A stretch of 63,631 bases of DNA from contig QEVG01000029.1 of the NCBI GenBank assembly GCA_003576905.1, forward strand, positions 1 to 63,631, in the 5' to 3' direction. Shown piece after piece: positions 1-9,499 of this stretch. Position numbers and translations under genes: made by a program. Below the pieces are notes generated by a model. That model saw nothing but the letters and a program-made list of their open reading frames with translations, did not search any database and was not told where the DNA came from. The stretch is from Planctomycetota bacterium. GTDB lineage: Bacteria; Planctomycetota; Phycisphaerae; UBA1845; UTPLA1. Numbering within the stretch: the first letter of the stretch is position 1; each line of letters begins with the position of its first letter.

Positions 1-333
1 ACATCAAGGCCCGAAGAGCCGACGGCTTCGAGGTGCGTCACCTCGCAGTCGCGGCTTAACTCAGACCGCCATGTTTACAGCATGTTTGGGACTTGACCCG
101 CCGGAGAAATAATCGAAGGGACGGATGCCTTTGTCGGCGTCCCCAACACCGGCGATCCCGCTGTTCCAGGCAATGGCCGATTCTTCGAATGTTTTGATAA
201 CAATTCCGCGTCCACGCCTGAATGCGGGTTCTCTCTTTGCACCGGCGCACAGTCTCCGAACTACCACCGTTTTACAATTACCGAAGCTAAATGGAACGAG
301 TGGCTTGGCTCGGGATCGAGCATTACGGTCGTC

Positions 334-3021
334 GTGACCAGCCAATCGGTCATGAAGAATCTGCCGACCTATTGCGAGCAGGATGCATCAGGAGGGTTGT
401 GTTGTCCGACAGGCGTCGGCGGTGAATGTGGAAACCGGCCGGGGTCCAATGCCACCGTGATCATCACGTACACGCCCGCTCCGCTTGGGTCGTGTTGCTT
501 CGCCGCCACGGGTGCGTGTCTGGTCCGAACGCAGTCGCAATGCAACAGCCTTGGAGGGACTTGGACACAGCACGGAAGCTGTGTTCCGAACCAATGCACA
601 CAGCCGCCGATGGGCGCATGCTGTCTGGGAAGTGGCGTCTGTTTTCTCGAAAGATCGGTTGACTGCTCGGCTCAAGGCGGCTCCTTCTCGGGAGACGGGA
701 CCGATTGCGAACCGAATCCATGCGCGCAGCCGGCGATTCTCTTCGTTGATGACTCGGCGACAGGGTCTGGGAATGGTTCGGACTGGGCGAATGCCTTCAC
801 GAATCTTCATGCCGCATTAGCTGCGGCACTTGCCAGTTCTGGCGGAGACCAGATTTGGGTAGCGGAGGGGACATATAAGCCTTCGTCGCCTTCGGGTCGA
901 GATGCCACGTTTCAACTCGTTAACGATACAGCAATTTATGGCGGGTTTAGCGGCGACGAGACCGTAATTGGGGAGCGTGATCCTGGCGGCCATCCAACAA
1001 TACTCAGTGGCGACCTTGACTGCAATGACGGGACAGACTTCGCCAACTATGCGGATAACGCCTACCACGTCATCACCGGTAGTCTCAGCACGAATCAGGT
1101 CAATCGATCTGCTTTGCTGGATGGCTTCGTCATTCGCGGCGGCAACGCCAATGGAAGCGGGGTGGCCGGCATCGCAGGCGCTCTGCTCGTAATCCAGGGG
1201 GGGCCGACTATTCGAAACTGTATCTTCGAGGCAAACTCGTCAAGCGACGGCGGCGGGGCCGTCTATTGCTCTCAGAGCTCGTCTTCGTTTGTCAATTGCG
1301 TCATCAGCGAAAATCGATGCACGTCGAGCGGCAGCACCGGCGGGGCTCTGCGCAATGTCAACGGACAGGGCATGTCTCTGAGCGTGACGAACTGCGTGGT
1401 CTATGGGAACTCGGTGGGAGGAAACGTTACCACAAGCGGCGGTGGCATCGCCAGCGATCAGGGAACGCTTGGAGGTACGCTTTTGACCCTGACGAACAGC
1501 ATCCTGCGAGGCAACACAGCACAGAGTGGCGCAGCTTCCCAAATCTACAATGGCGCAGGGGTCGTAGCTGCAATCTCATTTTGCAATGTTCAGGGCGGGC
1601 ATGCAGGAGTCGGCAACATCAGTTCAGATCCACTGTTCGTAAACGTCGCCAGCGGCGACTTTCGACTGGCCAGCGGGTCACCATGCATTGATTCCGGAAG
1701 TAATCTCAGCGACATCGACGCCAACATACCGGCCATCCAGCCGCTTCCTACATCGGACATCGTTTTGAACGCGCGAAGAATGGATGACCCGGAAGCAACC
1801 GATACGGGTGCAGGAGCATGCCCGCTCGTCGATATCGGCGCCTTCGAGTTTCGGCGACTGTGCGAGGAATCAAGCGAATGCGTCACACGGGGCGACAGCG
1901 TAGAGGACGACGACGAGGTCGCCGATGGACTTGACATTGGACCATTCAGCGCATGTCTGACTGCGGCAGACCCACACTGTGCGGCGGAGTGCCAGTGCTT
2001 CGACATGGACCTTGACGGCTTCATCACCATGGAAGGCGATCTGCCGTGTTTTATCGCTCTGCTTCTTGATCAGCCGGATTGCGTGGTTGATTGTTCAACG
2101 CCGAGTACAAGAACCGGCATCGACTGTAACGGAAACGGGCTGCCCGATGATTACGACATCCTCATCGGGCTGACCAGCCCCGACTGCAACGCCAACGGCG
2201 TGCCCGACGAGTGCGAGATTGACGAGAACTCGACCGCGCCCGGCGGGCCATTCTTCTGCACGGGGGACTGCGCCGCCGACATCGACGACAGCGGCGTGCC
2301 CGACGAGTGCGAGCCAGATTGTAATACCAACGGCACGCCGGACGAGATGGATATCGCCGAGTCCACCAGCAACGACGTGAACACCAACGGCATCCCGGAC
2401 GAATGCGAACTCGACTGCAATGCCAACGGGACGCCCGACGCGTGGGACCTGTCGGAAGAGACCAGCCCGGACTGCAATACCAACGGCATCCCCGACGAGT
2501 GCGACCCGGACTGCAACACCAATGGCGTGCCCGACGACTGCGACGTGGACCCGACCGATCCCGACGGGGACGAGTGGGTTAGTCCGGACTGCAATGGGAA
2601 CGAGTACCCGGACGAATGCGACCTTTCTCTGCCGCCGCCGTTCGGGAGCCTGGACTGCAATGACAATGACGTGCCCGACGAGTGTGACATCGCGGAGTGC
2701 GAAGAGGGCCCGGCGTGTGACGATTGCAATGAGAACGGCGTGCCGGACGGGTGCGACATCGCGGCGGAGATCAGCGAAGACGCCAACACCAACGGCATCC
2801 CCGACGAATGTGAGGAAGATAGCCTCATTGGCGGTAGTGGCGGCGGCGAGTCGTCGATGATGGGCGGTGGCGAGTTCGACGAGGAGGCCGCATGGGAGGC
2901 ATTCTTCGAATGGTCAATGTCGCAGTGCTGGGGGCCAGACTGCGAAACCACCGGCGCGGAGCAGTTTTTGGCCATGATTGAGAAGCTCCGGGAACTGGGC
3001 TTGTCATGGGCCGATTTCTGA
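334..3021 (+). CDS. Secreted beta-helix protein with Cys-rich and DCN/PDEC repeats, 5' end probably broken
   Basis: An 895-residue product from the first usable start (GTG at 334). Order: two Cys-rich modules (about residues 50-130, GxCC...GxC spacing); a right-handed parallel beta-helix with the choice-of-anchor Q layout (about 135-505, beginning ILFVDD and ending DIGAFEF); a dockerin-like Asp motif (DMDLDGFI, about 530-585); and about a dozen Asp/Cys repeats of type DCN-x-NG-x-PDEC (595-828), probably Ca-binding, then an acidic tail. There is no signal peptide at this start. The frame stays open and protein-like back to 97, directly after a TGA at 94-96, with no start codon between, so the true N-terminus has been lost by frameshift, stop or sequence error. 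Unlike the two other surface proteins here it has no C-terminal membrane anchor. The role (surface or exported structural protein) is inferred. Confidence 0.75.
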   Translation: MTSQSVMKNLPTYCEQDASGGLCCPTGVGGECGNRPGSNATVIITYTPAPLGSCCFAATGACLVRTQSQCNSLGGTWTQHGSCVPNQCTQPPMGACCLGSGVCFLERSVDCSAQGGSFSGDGTDCEPNPCAQPAILFVDDSATGSGNGSDWANAFTNLHAALAAALASSGGDQIWVAEGTYKPSSPSGRDATFQLVNDTAIYGGFSGDETVIGERDPGGHPTILSGDLDCNDGTDFANYADNAYHVITGSLSTNQVNRSALLDGFVIRGGNANGSGVAGIAGALLVIQGGPTIRNCIFEANSSSDGGGAVYCSQSSSSFVNCVISENRCTSSGSTGGALRNVNGQGMSLSVTNCVVYGNSVGGNVTTSGGGIASDQGTLGGTLLTLTNSILRGNTAQSGAASQIYNGAGVVAAISFCNVQGGHAGVGNISSDPLFVNVASGDFRLASGSPCIDSGSNLSDIDANIPAIQPLPTSDIVLNARRMDDPEATDTGAGACPLVDIGAFEFRRLCEESSECVTRGDSVEDDDEVADGLDIGPFSACLTAADPHCAAECQCFDMDLDGFITMEGDLPCFIALLLDQPDCVVDCSTPSTRTGIDCNGNGLPDDYDILIGLTSPDCNANGVPDECEIDENSTAPGGPFFCTGDCAADIDDSGVPDECEPDCNTNGTPDEMDIAESTSNDVNTNGIPDECELDCNANGTPDAWDLSEETSPDCNTNGIPDECDPDCNTNGVPDDCDVDPTDPDGDEWVSPDCNGNEYPDECDLSLPPPFGSLDCNDNDVPDECDIAECEEGPACDDCNENGVPDGCDIAAEISEDANTNGIPDECEEDSLIGGSGGGESSMMGGGEFDEEAAWEAFFEWSMSQCWGPDCETTGAEQFLAMIEKLRELGLSWADF

Positions 3022-3153
3022 CTACCGTATTGCCGCCTGAGGTGGGAATAGCCGTGTGAATCGCCTGGTCGATGACGACATTCGGTATCTGAAACTAAGT
3101 CGGCTAGCGTTCTCGACTTGCGATATGAACTGGCCGGGCAATGACCCAGTAAG

Positions 3154-5637
3154 ATGATGCAATACCAGACAGCACTAGCCCTTGGCGTCCTGATCCCGCT
3201 GATCAGCTTCACCTTTCTCGCCTTTACCGGGCACAAGCTCGGCAAGCCGCGGGCGTCGTACGTCGCCCTGCTGGCCATCGGCCTGAGCTGCCTGCTGTCC
3301 ACCTATGTGCTCGTCGGCTGGATGGGGGACACCCCGGACGAAAGGGCGGCGCTAGCGGCAGACGCTTACCGCTTCGACTGGGGCCGGGTGGGCGATATCC
3401 CGGTCACGGTCGGCGTCAAGCTCGACTCGCTCACGGTGATCATGTATTTCATGGTCACCTTCATCGCCTTTTGGATCCACTTTTTCAGCATCGGCTACAT
3501 GGAAGGCCACAGCGACGAGGTCGATGGCGTCAGCAAGTATCACCGGTTCTTCACCTACCTGTCGCTGTTCTGCTTTTCCATGCTGGGGCTCGTCATTTCC
3601 AGCAGCCTGCTGTTCCTGTTCATCTTCTGGGAACTGGTGGGCCTCTGCTCATACCTGCTCATCGGCTTCTACTTCGACAGGAAATACGCCTCCGACGCGG
3701 CCATGAAGGCCTTCATCACCAACCGCGTCGGCGACTTCGGCTTCATCCTCGGGCTGGCACTCGTCGTGCTGCATTTGAACACGTTTGATCTCGACGAGGC
3801 CGCCGCGAACTTCGCCACGCAGTTCAATACCGGCACCGGCATATTCGCCTCGCCGATCTCGCTCTTCGGCTACTCGCTGGCGACGCTCATGGGCATCGGC
3901 CTCTTCTGCGGGGCCATGGGCAAGAGCGCCCAGTTCCCGCTGCACGTGTGGTTGCCGGACGCCATGGCGGGTCCGACGCCCGTGTCCGCGCTCATCCACG
4001 CCGCCACCATGGTCGCCGCCGGCGTGTACCTCGTCGCCCGGGTCTTCCGCCTGTTGACGCCGGAGGCGCAGTACTTCATCGCGGTGATCGGCTGCATCAC
4101 GCTGACCATTACGGCGCTGATCGCCATCGTCCAGACGGATATCAAGAAGGTGTTGGCCTATTCCACGCTGAGTCAGCTTGGCTACATGATCTTCGGAATG
4201 GGCATGGGGGCATGGGTGGCCGCCCTGTTCCACCTGATGACCCACGCCTTCTTCAAGGCCATGCTCTTCCTCGGCAGCGGGCAGGTCATCGAGGGCTGCC
4301 ACCACGAGCAGGACATCCGCAAGATGGGCGGATTGCGAAAGAAGATGCCGGTGACGTGCTGGACGTTTTTCATCGGCGTGCTGGCGATCGCGGGCTTCGG
4401 AATTCCCGGGGCGCATTTTGGCCTGGGCGGGTACTTTAGCAAGGACGAGATTCTCGCGGTCGCGTACGACCGGGCGTTCAACATCCCGGACCTCAAGCAA
4501 ACGGATGCGGCGGCGGATGATGCGGGGGAACATGCAAGAGCGAATGGCCAATTGCAAACAGCGAATAGCGAAGTGAAGACAGATCCTGCTATCCGCTTGG
4601 CCTCGACTTCGGAGGCATCCGTTTCGCCGTTCGCTATTAGCAATTCGCTCTTGGCCAGCGGTCCCGAGCAGGGCGGTGAGGACGCTCATCATGCGGATCA
4701 TGCCACCGGCACCCCGGAAAAGTTGAAGATCGCCGCCACGCTGCCGGTGGTGCCGAAGTGGATGTTCTGGCTGCCGATCATCATTGCGTATGTCACGCCC
4801 TTTTACATGATGCGGTGCTGGTGGCTGACATTCTGCGGCCGGCCGCGCGACCATCATGTGTATGACCATGCGCATGAGAACTGGAAGATGTACCTTCCGC
4901 TGGTGATTCTGGCAGGGGGTACAGTGTTCTGCAGTTTCTGGATGTTCCGCGACATGATTCATGACGCGGCGGCCGCTGCCACGAACTCCCCGGCCGTCGT
5001 GGCAATTGACGGCGAGGCGCACTCGATCGCCGAGGCCGGGAACGGCGCGATGCTGATGCTCGATCATGCCGTGGGCCGCAGCGCCCACGACTGGCTCAAG
5101 CTCGGCGTCGGCTGGTCGTGGCTGATCGGCATGGGTATCGCGGTGATGATCTACCGCGGCGGCCTGGCCCTGGGCGACCGCTTCAAGCGCATGTTCGGGC
5201 CTGTCCACACCGCCCTCGACAACAAGCTCTATTTCGACCATGTGTACGACAGTGTGCTGGTCGCCGGCACGACGACGTTCGGATTCGTGTGCGGCACCTT
5301 TGACAAGTACATCATCGACGGGGCCGTCAACCTCGTCGCGAAGCTCACTGCGTGGTTCGGCAAGTTCACCGGCCGCCAGCTCGACATGCCGGTGGAGCGA
5401 GGAGACTGGGGCATCGTCGATGCCGTGGCCAACGGCCTTTCGGCGACCATGCTCGACATCGGCTCACAGATTCGCCGGCCGCAGAGCGGGCGGATTCGGA
5501 ATTACGTGTGCTTCACGGCCGGCGTGGCGGCGGTCGCCTTGCTGGTTGTACTGTATTTCGATCAGATCGCGTCGGGTTCCTTCACGTTCTACCAGTGGAT
5601 CGTGCAGAAGACCCAGGCGCTGGCACAGGGGAGTTAA
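3154..5637 (+). CDS. nuoL: NADH-quinone oxidoreductase subunit L
   Basis: Membrane subunit of respiratory complex I and one of three antiporter-like proton channels. At 827 residues it is longer than usual for NuoL (about 600-700). The typical core is visible: ELVGLCSYLLIGFYFD, the ITNRVGDFGF segment, HVWLPDAMAGPTPVSALIHA and KKVLAYSTLSQLGYM, followed by the long C-terminal helix region. The extra length includes about 40 residues around 461-500 encoded by an imperfect palindromic DNA repeat, in a loop next to a His-rich stretch (AHHADH). ATG at 3154 follows an in-frame stop at 3142 and is followed by a second ATG. No strong ribosome-binding site is visible. nuoM and nuoN follow on the same strand; nuoA-K are not in the window. 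Confidence 0.95.
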   Translation: MMQYQTALALGVLIPLISFTFLAFTGHKLGKPRASYVALLAIGLSCLLSTYVLVGWMGDTPDERAALAADAYRFDWGRVGDIPVTVGVKLDSLTVIMYFMVTFIAFWIHFFSIGYMEGHSDEVDGVSKYHRFFTYLSLFCFSMLGLVISSSLLFLFIFWELVGLCSYLLIGFYFDRKYASDAAMKAFITNRVGDFGFILGLALVVLHLNTFDLDEAAANFATQFNTGTGIFASPISLFGYSLATLMGIGLFCGAMGKSAQFPLHVWLPDAMAGPTPVSALIHAATMVAAGVYLVARVFRLLTPEAQYFIAVIGCITLTITALIAIVQTDIKKVLAYSTLSQLGYMIFGMGMGAWVAALFHLMTHAFFKAMLFLGSGQVIEGCHHEQDIRKMGGLRKKMPVTCWTFFIGVLAIAGFGIPGAHFGLGGYFSKDEILAVAYDRAFNIPDLKQTDAAADDAGEHARANGQLQTANSEVKTDPAIRLASTSEASVSPFAISNSLLASGPEQGGEDAHHADHATGTPEKLKIAATLPVVPKWMFWLPIIIAYVTPFYMMRCWWLTFCGRPRDHHVYDHAHENWKMYLPLVILAGGTVFCSFWMFRDMIHDAAAAATNSPAVVAIDGEAHSIAEAGNGAMLMLDHAVGRSAHDWLKLGVGWSWLIGMGIAVMIYRGGLALGDRFKRMFGPVHTALDNKLYFDHVYDSVLVAGTTTFGFVCGTFDKYIIDGAVNLVAKLTAWFGKFTGRQLDMPVERGDWGIVDAVANGLSATMLDIGSQIRRPQSGRIRNYVCFTAGVAAVALLVVLYFDQIASGSFTFYQWIVQKTQALAQGS
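4535..4653. repeat. Palindromic element inserted in frame within nuoL (copy A)
   Basis: Imperfect nested inverted repeat of about 119 bases. The outer arms CAAGAGCGAAT (4535-4545) and ATTCGCTCTTG (4643-4653) are perfect complements, as are the inner arms AATAGCGAA (4564-4572) and TTCGCTATT (4630-4638). The centre holds a GCCTC/GAGGC hairpin. It is more AT-rich than the flanking gene and is translated as low-complexity residues rich in Ala, Asn, Ser and Thr. It shares GCAAACAGC (4554-4562) and, 11 bases after the start of that word, ATAGCGAA with the copy downstream of nuoL, in the same order and spacing. It resembles protein-coding palindromic repeats such as those of Rickettsia in style, not in sequence. 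Confidence 0.7.
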
Positions 5638-5638
5638 T

Positions 5639-5728
5639 TGAGAATCGCAAACAGCAGATAGCGAATGATGAAACCGTGATCTTTGCTTTTCACTATTCGC
5701 TGTCGGTTATTCGCTTTTCGCTCTGGAG
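5639..5728. repeat. Palindromic element in the nuoL-nuoM spacer (copy B)
   Basis: Second member of the family found inside nuoL. GCAAACAGC (5647-5655) and ATAGCGAA (5658-5665) occur with the same 11-base offset as in copy A. The right half carries repeated ATTCGCT/TTCGCTCT words complementary to the left half. It fills nearly the whole nuoL-nuoM spacer and runs into the GGAG ribosome-binding site of nuoM (5725-5728), so its insertion or retention probably shaped nuoM translation initiation. Confidence 0.6.
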
Positions 5729-5734
5729 TTTGCC

Positions 5735-7324
5735 GTGGATCTCACCTCATTGTTGAACTGGATCATCTTCCTCCCGCTCATCGGGGCCGTGGTGGTGCTC
5801 TTTGCCCCGGCGCAGATGGCGAGGTCGATCACCTGGCTCTTCACCTTCGGCGTCTTTCTCCTCTCGTGTGCCCTGTTCGGCCCGTTCTGGGACGGCAGCG
5901 CGTTCAAGGGCGAATACGGCGTCATGCAGTATGAGACGATCGTGAAGTGGATCGACGTCGGCGGCTTCCACATCAATTACCACGTGGGTCTCGACGGTAT
6001 CTCGTTCCCGCTCATCATCCTCACCACGCTCATCACCTGGCTGTCGGCCTGGGCAAGCTGGAACTTCGACCACTGGAATGTGAACCGCGGGCCGAAGGGT
6101 TTCTTCGCCCTGTTCCTTCTGCTTGAGACCGGCGTCCTCGGCACCTTCGCCGCGCTGGACTTCTTCCTGTTCTACATATTCTGGGAAGTGATGCTGCTGC
6201 CGATGTACTTCCTCATCGGGGTCTGGGGCGGCCCGCGGAAGGAATACGCCGCCATCAAGTTCTTCATCTACACGCTCGCCGGCTCGGTCCTGATGCTCGT
6301 GGCCCTGCTGGCCATGTATTACACCAGCGGCGACGCGGTCGGCGGCGACGGCACCTTCAACCTGATCGACTACGCCACCAAGCCCGCCATCATCCAGATG
6401 TTCAATGACGAGGCGACGCGCTTCCTCGGCTGGAACTTCGGCCAGGCGATGTTCGTCATGCTGTTCATCGCCTTCATGATCAAGGTGCCGGTGTTCCCGT
6501 TCCACACGTGGCTCCCCGACGCCCACGTCGAGGCGCCCACGCCGATCTCCATGATTCTGGCGGGCATTCTGCTGAAACTCGGGGCATACGGTTTCTTCCG
6601 CGTGTGCTACCCGATTTTTCCCGAAGCGGCCCAGTCGCTGGCCTACGGCGTCGCCCTCCTCGGCGTGATCAACATCATCTACGGCGCCTTCTGCTGCCTG
6701 GCGCAGACCGACTTCAAGCGGCTCGTCGCCTACAGCTCCATCAGCCACATGGGCTATGTCGTGCTCGGCATCGCCATCATGACCAGCACCGGTTTTCAGG
6801 GCGCGATGTTCCAGGTATTGGCCCACGGCATCTCCAGCCCGATGTGCTTCTTCCTGGTCGGCGTGATTTATGATCGGGCACACCACCGCGACCTCAACCG
6901 ATTCGGCGGATTGTGGCTGGCCATGCCGCGGTACGGCTCGCTGGCCACGCTCGGCTTCTTCGCCTCGCTCGGCCTGCCGTCGCTGTGCGGATTCATCGGC
7001 GAAATATGGGTGCTGCTCGGCACCTTCAACGCCCCATTCCCGTGGGCCAAGCCGATGGCGGTGGTCGCCGCGTTCGGCGTCGTGCTTACCGCCGCGTACA
7101 TCCTCTGGATGATCCAGCGGGTTTACCTCGGCAAGAAGAAGGAAGAGTACGCCGAGTTTCCCGATGCCGATGCCCGCGAGACGGCAATCCTGATTCCCAT
7201 GGCCGCCCTGGCCATCTTCATGGGCATCTTGCCGAGTTATACGTTTCGGCTCATGAACGGCACCATCGATCGGATGTTGAACGACGTGATCGGTCCGGCC
7301 ATGGCCGTGGCCTTCGGAGGTTGA
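5735..7324 (+). CDS. nuoM: NADH-quinone oxidoreductase subunit M
   Basis: 529 residues, normal for NuoM. Proton-channel membrane subunit of complex I. Signature segments are FYIFWEVMLLPMYFLIG, FIKVPVFPFHTWLPDAHVEAPTPIS (key Lys and His; only part quoted matters), LAQTDFKRLVAYSSISHMG and SLCGFIGE near the C-terminus. The start is GTG at 5735 with GGAG six bases upstream, lying at the edge of the palindromic element. Seven bases separate its stop from nuoN, so the two are surely co-transcribed. Confidence 0.95.
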   Translation: MDLTSLLNWIIFLPLIGAVVVLFAPAQMARSITWLFTFGVFLLSCALFGPFWDGSAFKGEYGVMQYETIVKWIDVGGFHINYHVGLDGISFPLIILTTLITWLSAWASWNFDHWNVNRGPKGFFALFLLLETGVLGTFAALDFFLFYIFWEVMLLPMYFLIGVWGGPRKEYAAIKFFIYTLAGSVLMLVALLAMYYTSGDAVGGDGTFNLIDYATKPAIIQMFNDEATRFLGWNFGQAMFVMLFIAFMIKVPVFPFHTWLPDAHVEAPTPISMILAGILLKLGAYGFFRVCYPIFPEAAQSLAYGVALLGVINIIYGAFCCLAQTDFKRLVAYSSISHMGYVVLGIAIMTSTGFQGAMFQVLAHGISSPMCFFLVGVIYDRAHHRDLNRFGGLWLAMPRYGSLATLGFFASLGLPSLCGFIGEIWVLLGTFNAPFPWAKPMAVVAAFGVVLTAAYILWMIQRVYLGKKKEEYAEFPDADARETAILIPMAALAIFMGILPSYTFRLMNGTIDRMLNDVIGPAMAVAFGG

Positions 7325-7331
7325 GCCGGAC

Positions 7332-8942
7332 ATGCCACTCGGTCTGTTTGCCACTATCTGGATGCCCGGCGGCGAGGATCTCGCCCGGCTCGCTCCCGTT
7401 TGGAGTCTCGTGGGGACGATCGTCGGCGTGCTCCTTGCGGCGCTGATCGTCGGGCGCAACTGGCGCGTGGCCGGCGGCGTAACGATGATCGGCGCGCTGG
7501 TCACGGCGTGGCTCGCATTTCGCGGCTTCACGGCCACGGAGGGCCACTGGGCGGGCATGTCGCCGGCCGGGGCCGCGCCGATGCTCGTGGTCGATCAGTT
7601 CAGCCACTTTTTCATTTTTCTGCTCGCGATTTTTCTGGCCGCGGTGACGTGGCTCTGGTTTATGGGCCAGGACGCCGCCGTGCCCGATATCAGTGCGCAC
7701 CGCGGCGACGCGACCGAATTCTTCGTTCTGCTCGTGGGCAGCGCCTTCGGCATGGCGATGATGGTCAGCACGACGAACCTGCTCATGATCATCCTCGCGG
7801 TCGAGTCTGCGTCGCTTCCGTCCTACGGCCTGGCCGGCTTTCGAAAGAAGAACCGCCAGTCCGCCGAGGCGTCGCTCAAGTACGTCCTCTTCGGGGCGGT
7901 CACCAGCGCCATCATGATTTACGGCGCGTCCCTGCTCTATGGCCGCTATCACACGCTTGACCTCGCAATGATCGGGCGGCAGATTCAGATCGAGGGTCCC
8001 ACGGTCCTGATGGGCGTCGCCATGTTCGCCTTCATGGTCGGCGTGGCCTTCAAGGTCTCGGCCGTGCCGTTCCACTTCTGGTGTCCCGATGTGTTTGAGG
8101 GCGCATCGATCGAAGTGACAACCTGGCTGAGCGTGGTGAGCAAGGCGGCGGGCCTGGGACTGATGCTCCGGATCATCGCCGTGGTGACATCGGAACTGAC
8201 ATCCACCGACGCGCTCCAGTATGTGACGATGGCCATCGCCATCATGGCCGCCCTGACCTGCACGTGGGGCAATTTCTCCGCGTTTCGCCAGACGAACATG
8301 AAGCGCCTGCTGGCGTTCAGCTCGATCGCCCATGCGGGGTACATGCTCATGGCCGTGGCCATCATTTGGAAACCGGCGGAAGGCGCGCTCAGCCCCGCGC
8401 ACCCGGCCTTCAGCGCAATTGTCGCCTACATCACGGTATACCTGTTGATGAATCTCGGGGCGTTCGCCTGCATCGCCTTCGTCTACTGGTCGACCGGCAG
8501 CGAGTCGATCGACGCCTTCAACGGAATGGCGCGTCGCAACCCGCTTCTTATGGTGGCGATGGTGGTCTTCCTGTTCTCACTGGTCGGCCTGCCGCCGATG
8601 GGCGGGTTTCTCGCCAAGTGGTGGCTCCTGGCCGCGTTGTGGGACGCCAAGCTCATCTGGCTCATCTTCGTTGCCGTCTTTAACACGGTGATCAGCCTTT
8701 ATTACTACGCGCGGATCGCCGTGGCGATGGTCTTTCGCGACGACGACCAGGCCCCGCTTCGCGCGCCCCTGGCCGGGCAGGCGATCGTGCTGGCCTGTGC
8801 CGTGGGGATTCTCCTCACCGGTACCCTTTGGGCCGGTCGCCTGAAGGACTTCTCCGACGCGCGCAGCCGCGATCTGTACGCGGTGACGCAAAAGTCCCCG
8901 GCCGGCTCGGTGGCCGCCGCGGAATCCGGCACGGCCGATTGA
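7332..8942 (+). CDS. nuoN: NADH-quinone oxidoreductase subunit N
   Basis: 536 residues, third antiporter-like subunit of complex I. The family pattern is clear: LLMIILAVESASLPSYGLAG, KYVLFGAVTSAIMIYG, FKVSAVPFHFWCPDVFEGA, NMKRLLAFSSIAHAGYMLM and VGLPPMGGFLAKW. ATG at 7332. It ends the nuoLMN block and a weak hairpin follows. The separate nuoLMN arrangement suggests that the remaining complex I subunits are encoded elsewhere in the genome. Confidence 0.95.
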   Translation: MPLGLFATIWMPGGEDLARLAPVWSLVGTIVGVLLAALIVGRNWRVAGGVTMIGALVTAWLAFRGFTATEGHWAGMSPAGAAPMLVVDQFSHFFIFLLAIFLAAVTWLWFMGQDAAVPDISAHRGDATEFFVLLVGSAFGMAMMVSTTNLLMIILAVESASLPSYGLAGFRKKNRQSAEASLKYVLFGAVTSAIMIYGASLLYGRYHTLDLAMIGRQIQIEGPTVLMGVAMFAFMVGVAFKVSAVPFHFWCPDVFEGASIEVTTWLSVVSKAAGLGLMLRIIAVVTSELTSTDALQYVTMAIAIMAALTCTWGNFSAFRQTNMKRLLAFSSIAHAGYMLMAVAIIWKPAEGALSPAHPAFSAIVAYITVYLLMNLGAFACIAFVYWSTGSESIDAFNGMARRNPLLMVAMVVFLFSLVGLPPMGGFLAKWWLLAALWDAKLIWLIFVAVFNTVISLYYYARIAVAMVFRDDDQAPLRAPLAGQAIVLACAVGILLTGTLWAGRLKDFSDARSRDLYAVTQKSPAGSVAAAESGTAD

Positions 8943-8950
8943 TCGGTGGC

Positions 8951-8977
8951 AAAGGGCTCTCTCCTGTGGCGCCCTTT
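8951..8977 (+). terminator. Weak hairpin after nuoN
   Basis: AAAGGGC (8951-8957) pairs with GCCCTTT (8971-8977) around a 13-base loop, nine bases after the nuoN stop. No T-run follows, so it may only be an mRNA end structure. Confidence 0.35.
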
Positions 8978-9045
8978 CGGCCTATTCAGGATGCCTCGGC
9001 GTCGCTATTGTCTCAAGGGAATCATTCAGCAATCTGGTTTTCTGC

Positions 9046-9471
9046 ATGGAACGAGCCGTTGACACTTTGAATCGCCTGCTGGCCGCCGAACAGGGCAGTC
9101 TCGTGCGCCGGCTGGCGGAGGCCGACCCCTTCGTGACCTGGCGGGCCGCCGACGACAAGGCTGAAATCCGTCGTATGATCGCCGACATCGAGCGGCACGA
9201 ACGCGACCTCGCACGGATGATCCTCAAGCTCCGCGGAGCGCCGATCCCGCCGACCTATCCCACCTCTGCGGGCGGCGTTCACTACCTCAAGCTCTCATAC
9301 CTGATGCCCCAGGTCATTGCCAATGTGCGCCAGATCATCCGCGCCTATGAGGAGGCCGGAACGACCGGCGACCGCGAGGCCGACGCCTTGATCGCCCGGC
9401 ATCTTGAGGATCACAAGCGACACCTGGCCAACGTGCAGCGCATTCACGCCGACGCATTTCAGCCTTCGTGA
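9046..9471 (+). CDS. Small helical protein, possibly ferritin-like
   Basis: 141 residues, no signal peptide or membrane segment. It is predicted to be almost all helix with regularly spaced His, Glu and Asp (DIERHERDLARMI, then HLEDHKRHLANVQRIH) around a Pro-rich turn (GAPIPPTYPT). That pattern suits a ferritin-like or other metal-binding four-helix bundle, but no diagnostic metal-site motif can be confirmed by eye. It lies alone between nuoN and the convergent LysR gene. ATG at 9046 without an obvious ribosome-binding site. Function unknown. Confidence 0.65.
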   Translation: MERAVDTLNRLLAAEQGSLVRRLAEADPFVTWRAADDKAEIRRMIADIERHERDLARMILKLRGAPIPPTYPTSAGGVHYLKLSYLMPQVIANVRQIIRAYEEAGTTGDREADALIARHLEDHKRHLANVQRIHADAFQPS

Positions 9472-9499
9472 CGATCGCCGCGCGGCGCGGCGACAGGAC

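Noticed and set aside
3-59. Open tail of 18 codons ending in TAA at the window start, possibly the end of an upstream gene
   Set aside because: Too short for any recognition; third-position GC alone is weak evidence.
5747-7558. 603-codon minus-strand open frame opposite nuoM
   Set aside because: Shadow of nuoM; no domain, His/Glu/Asp-rich composition arising from antisense of hydrophobic codons.
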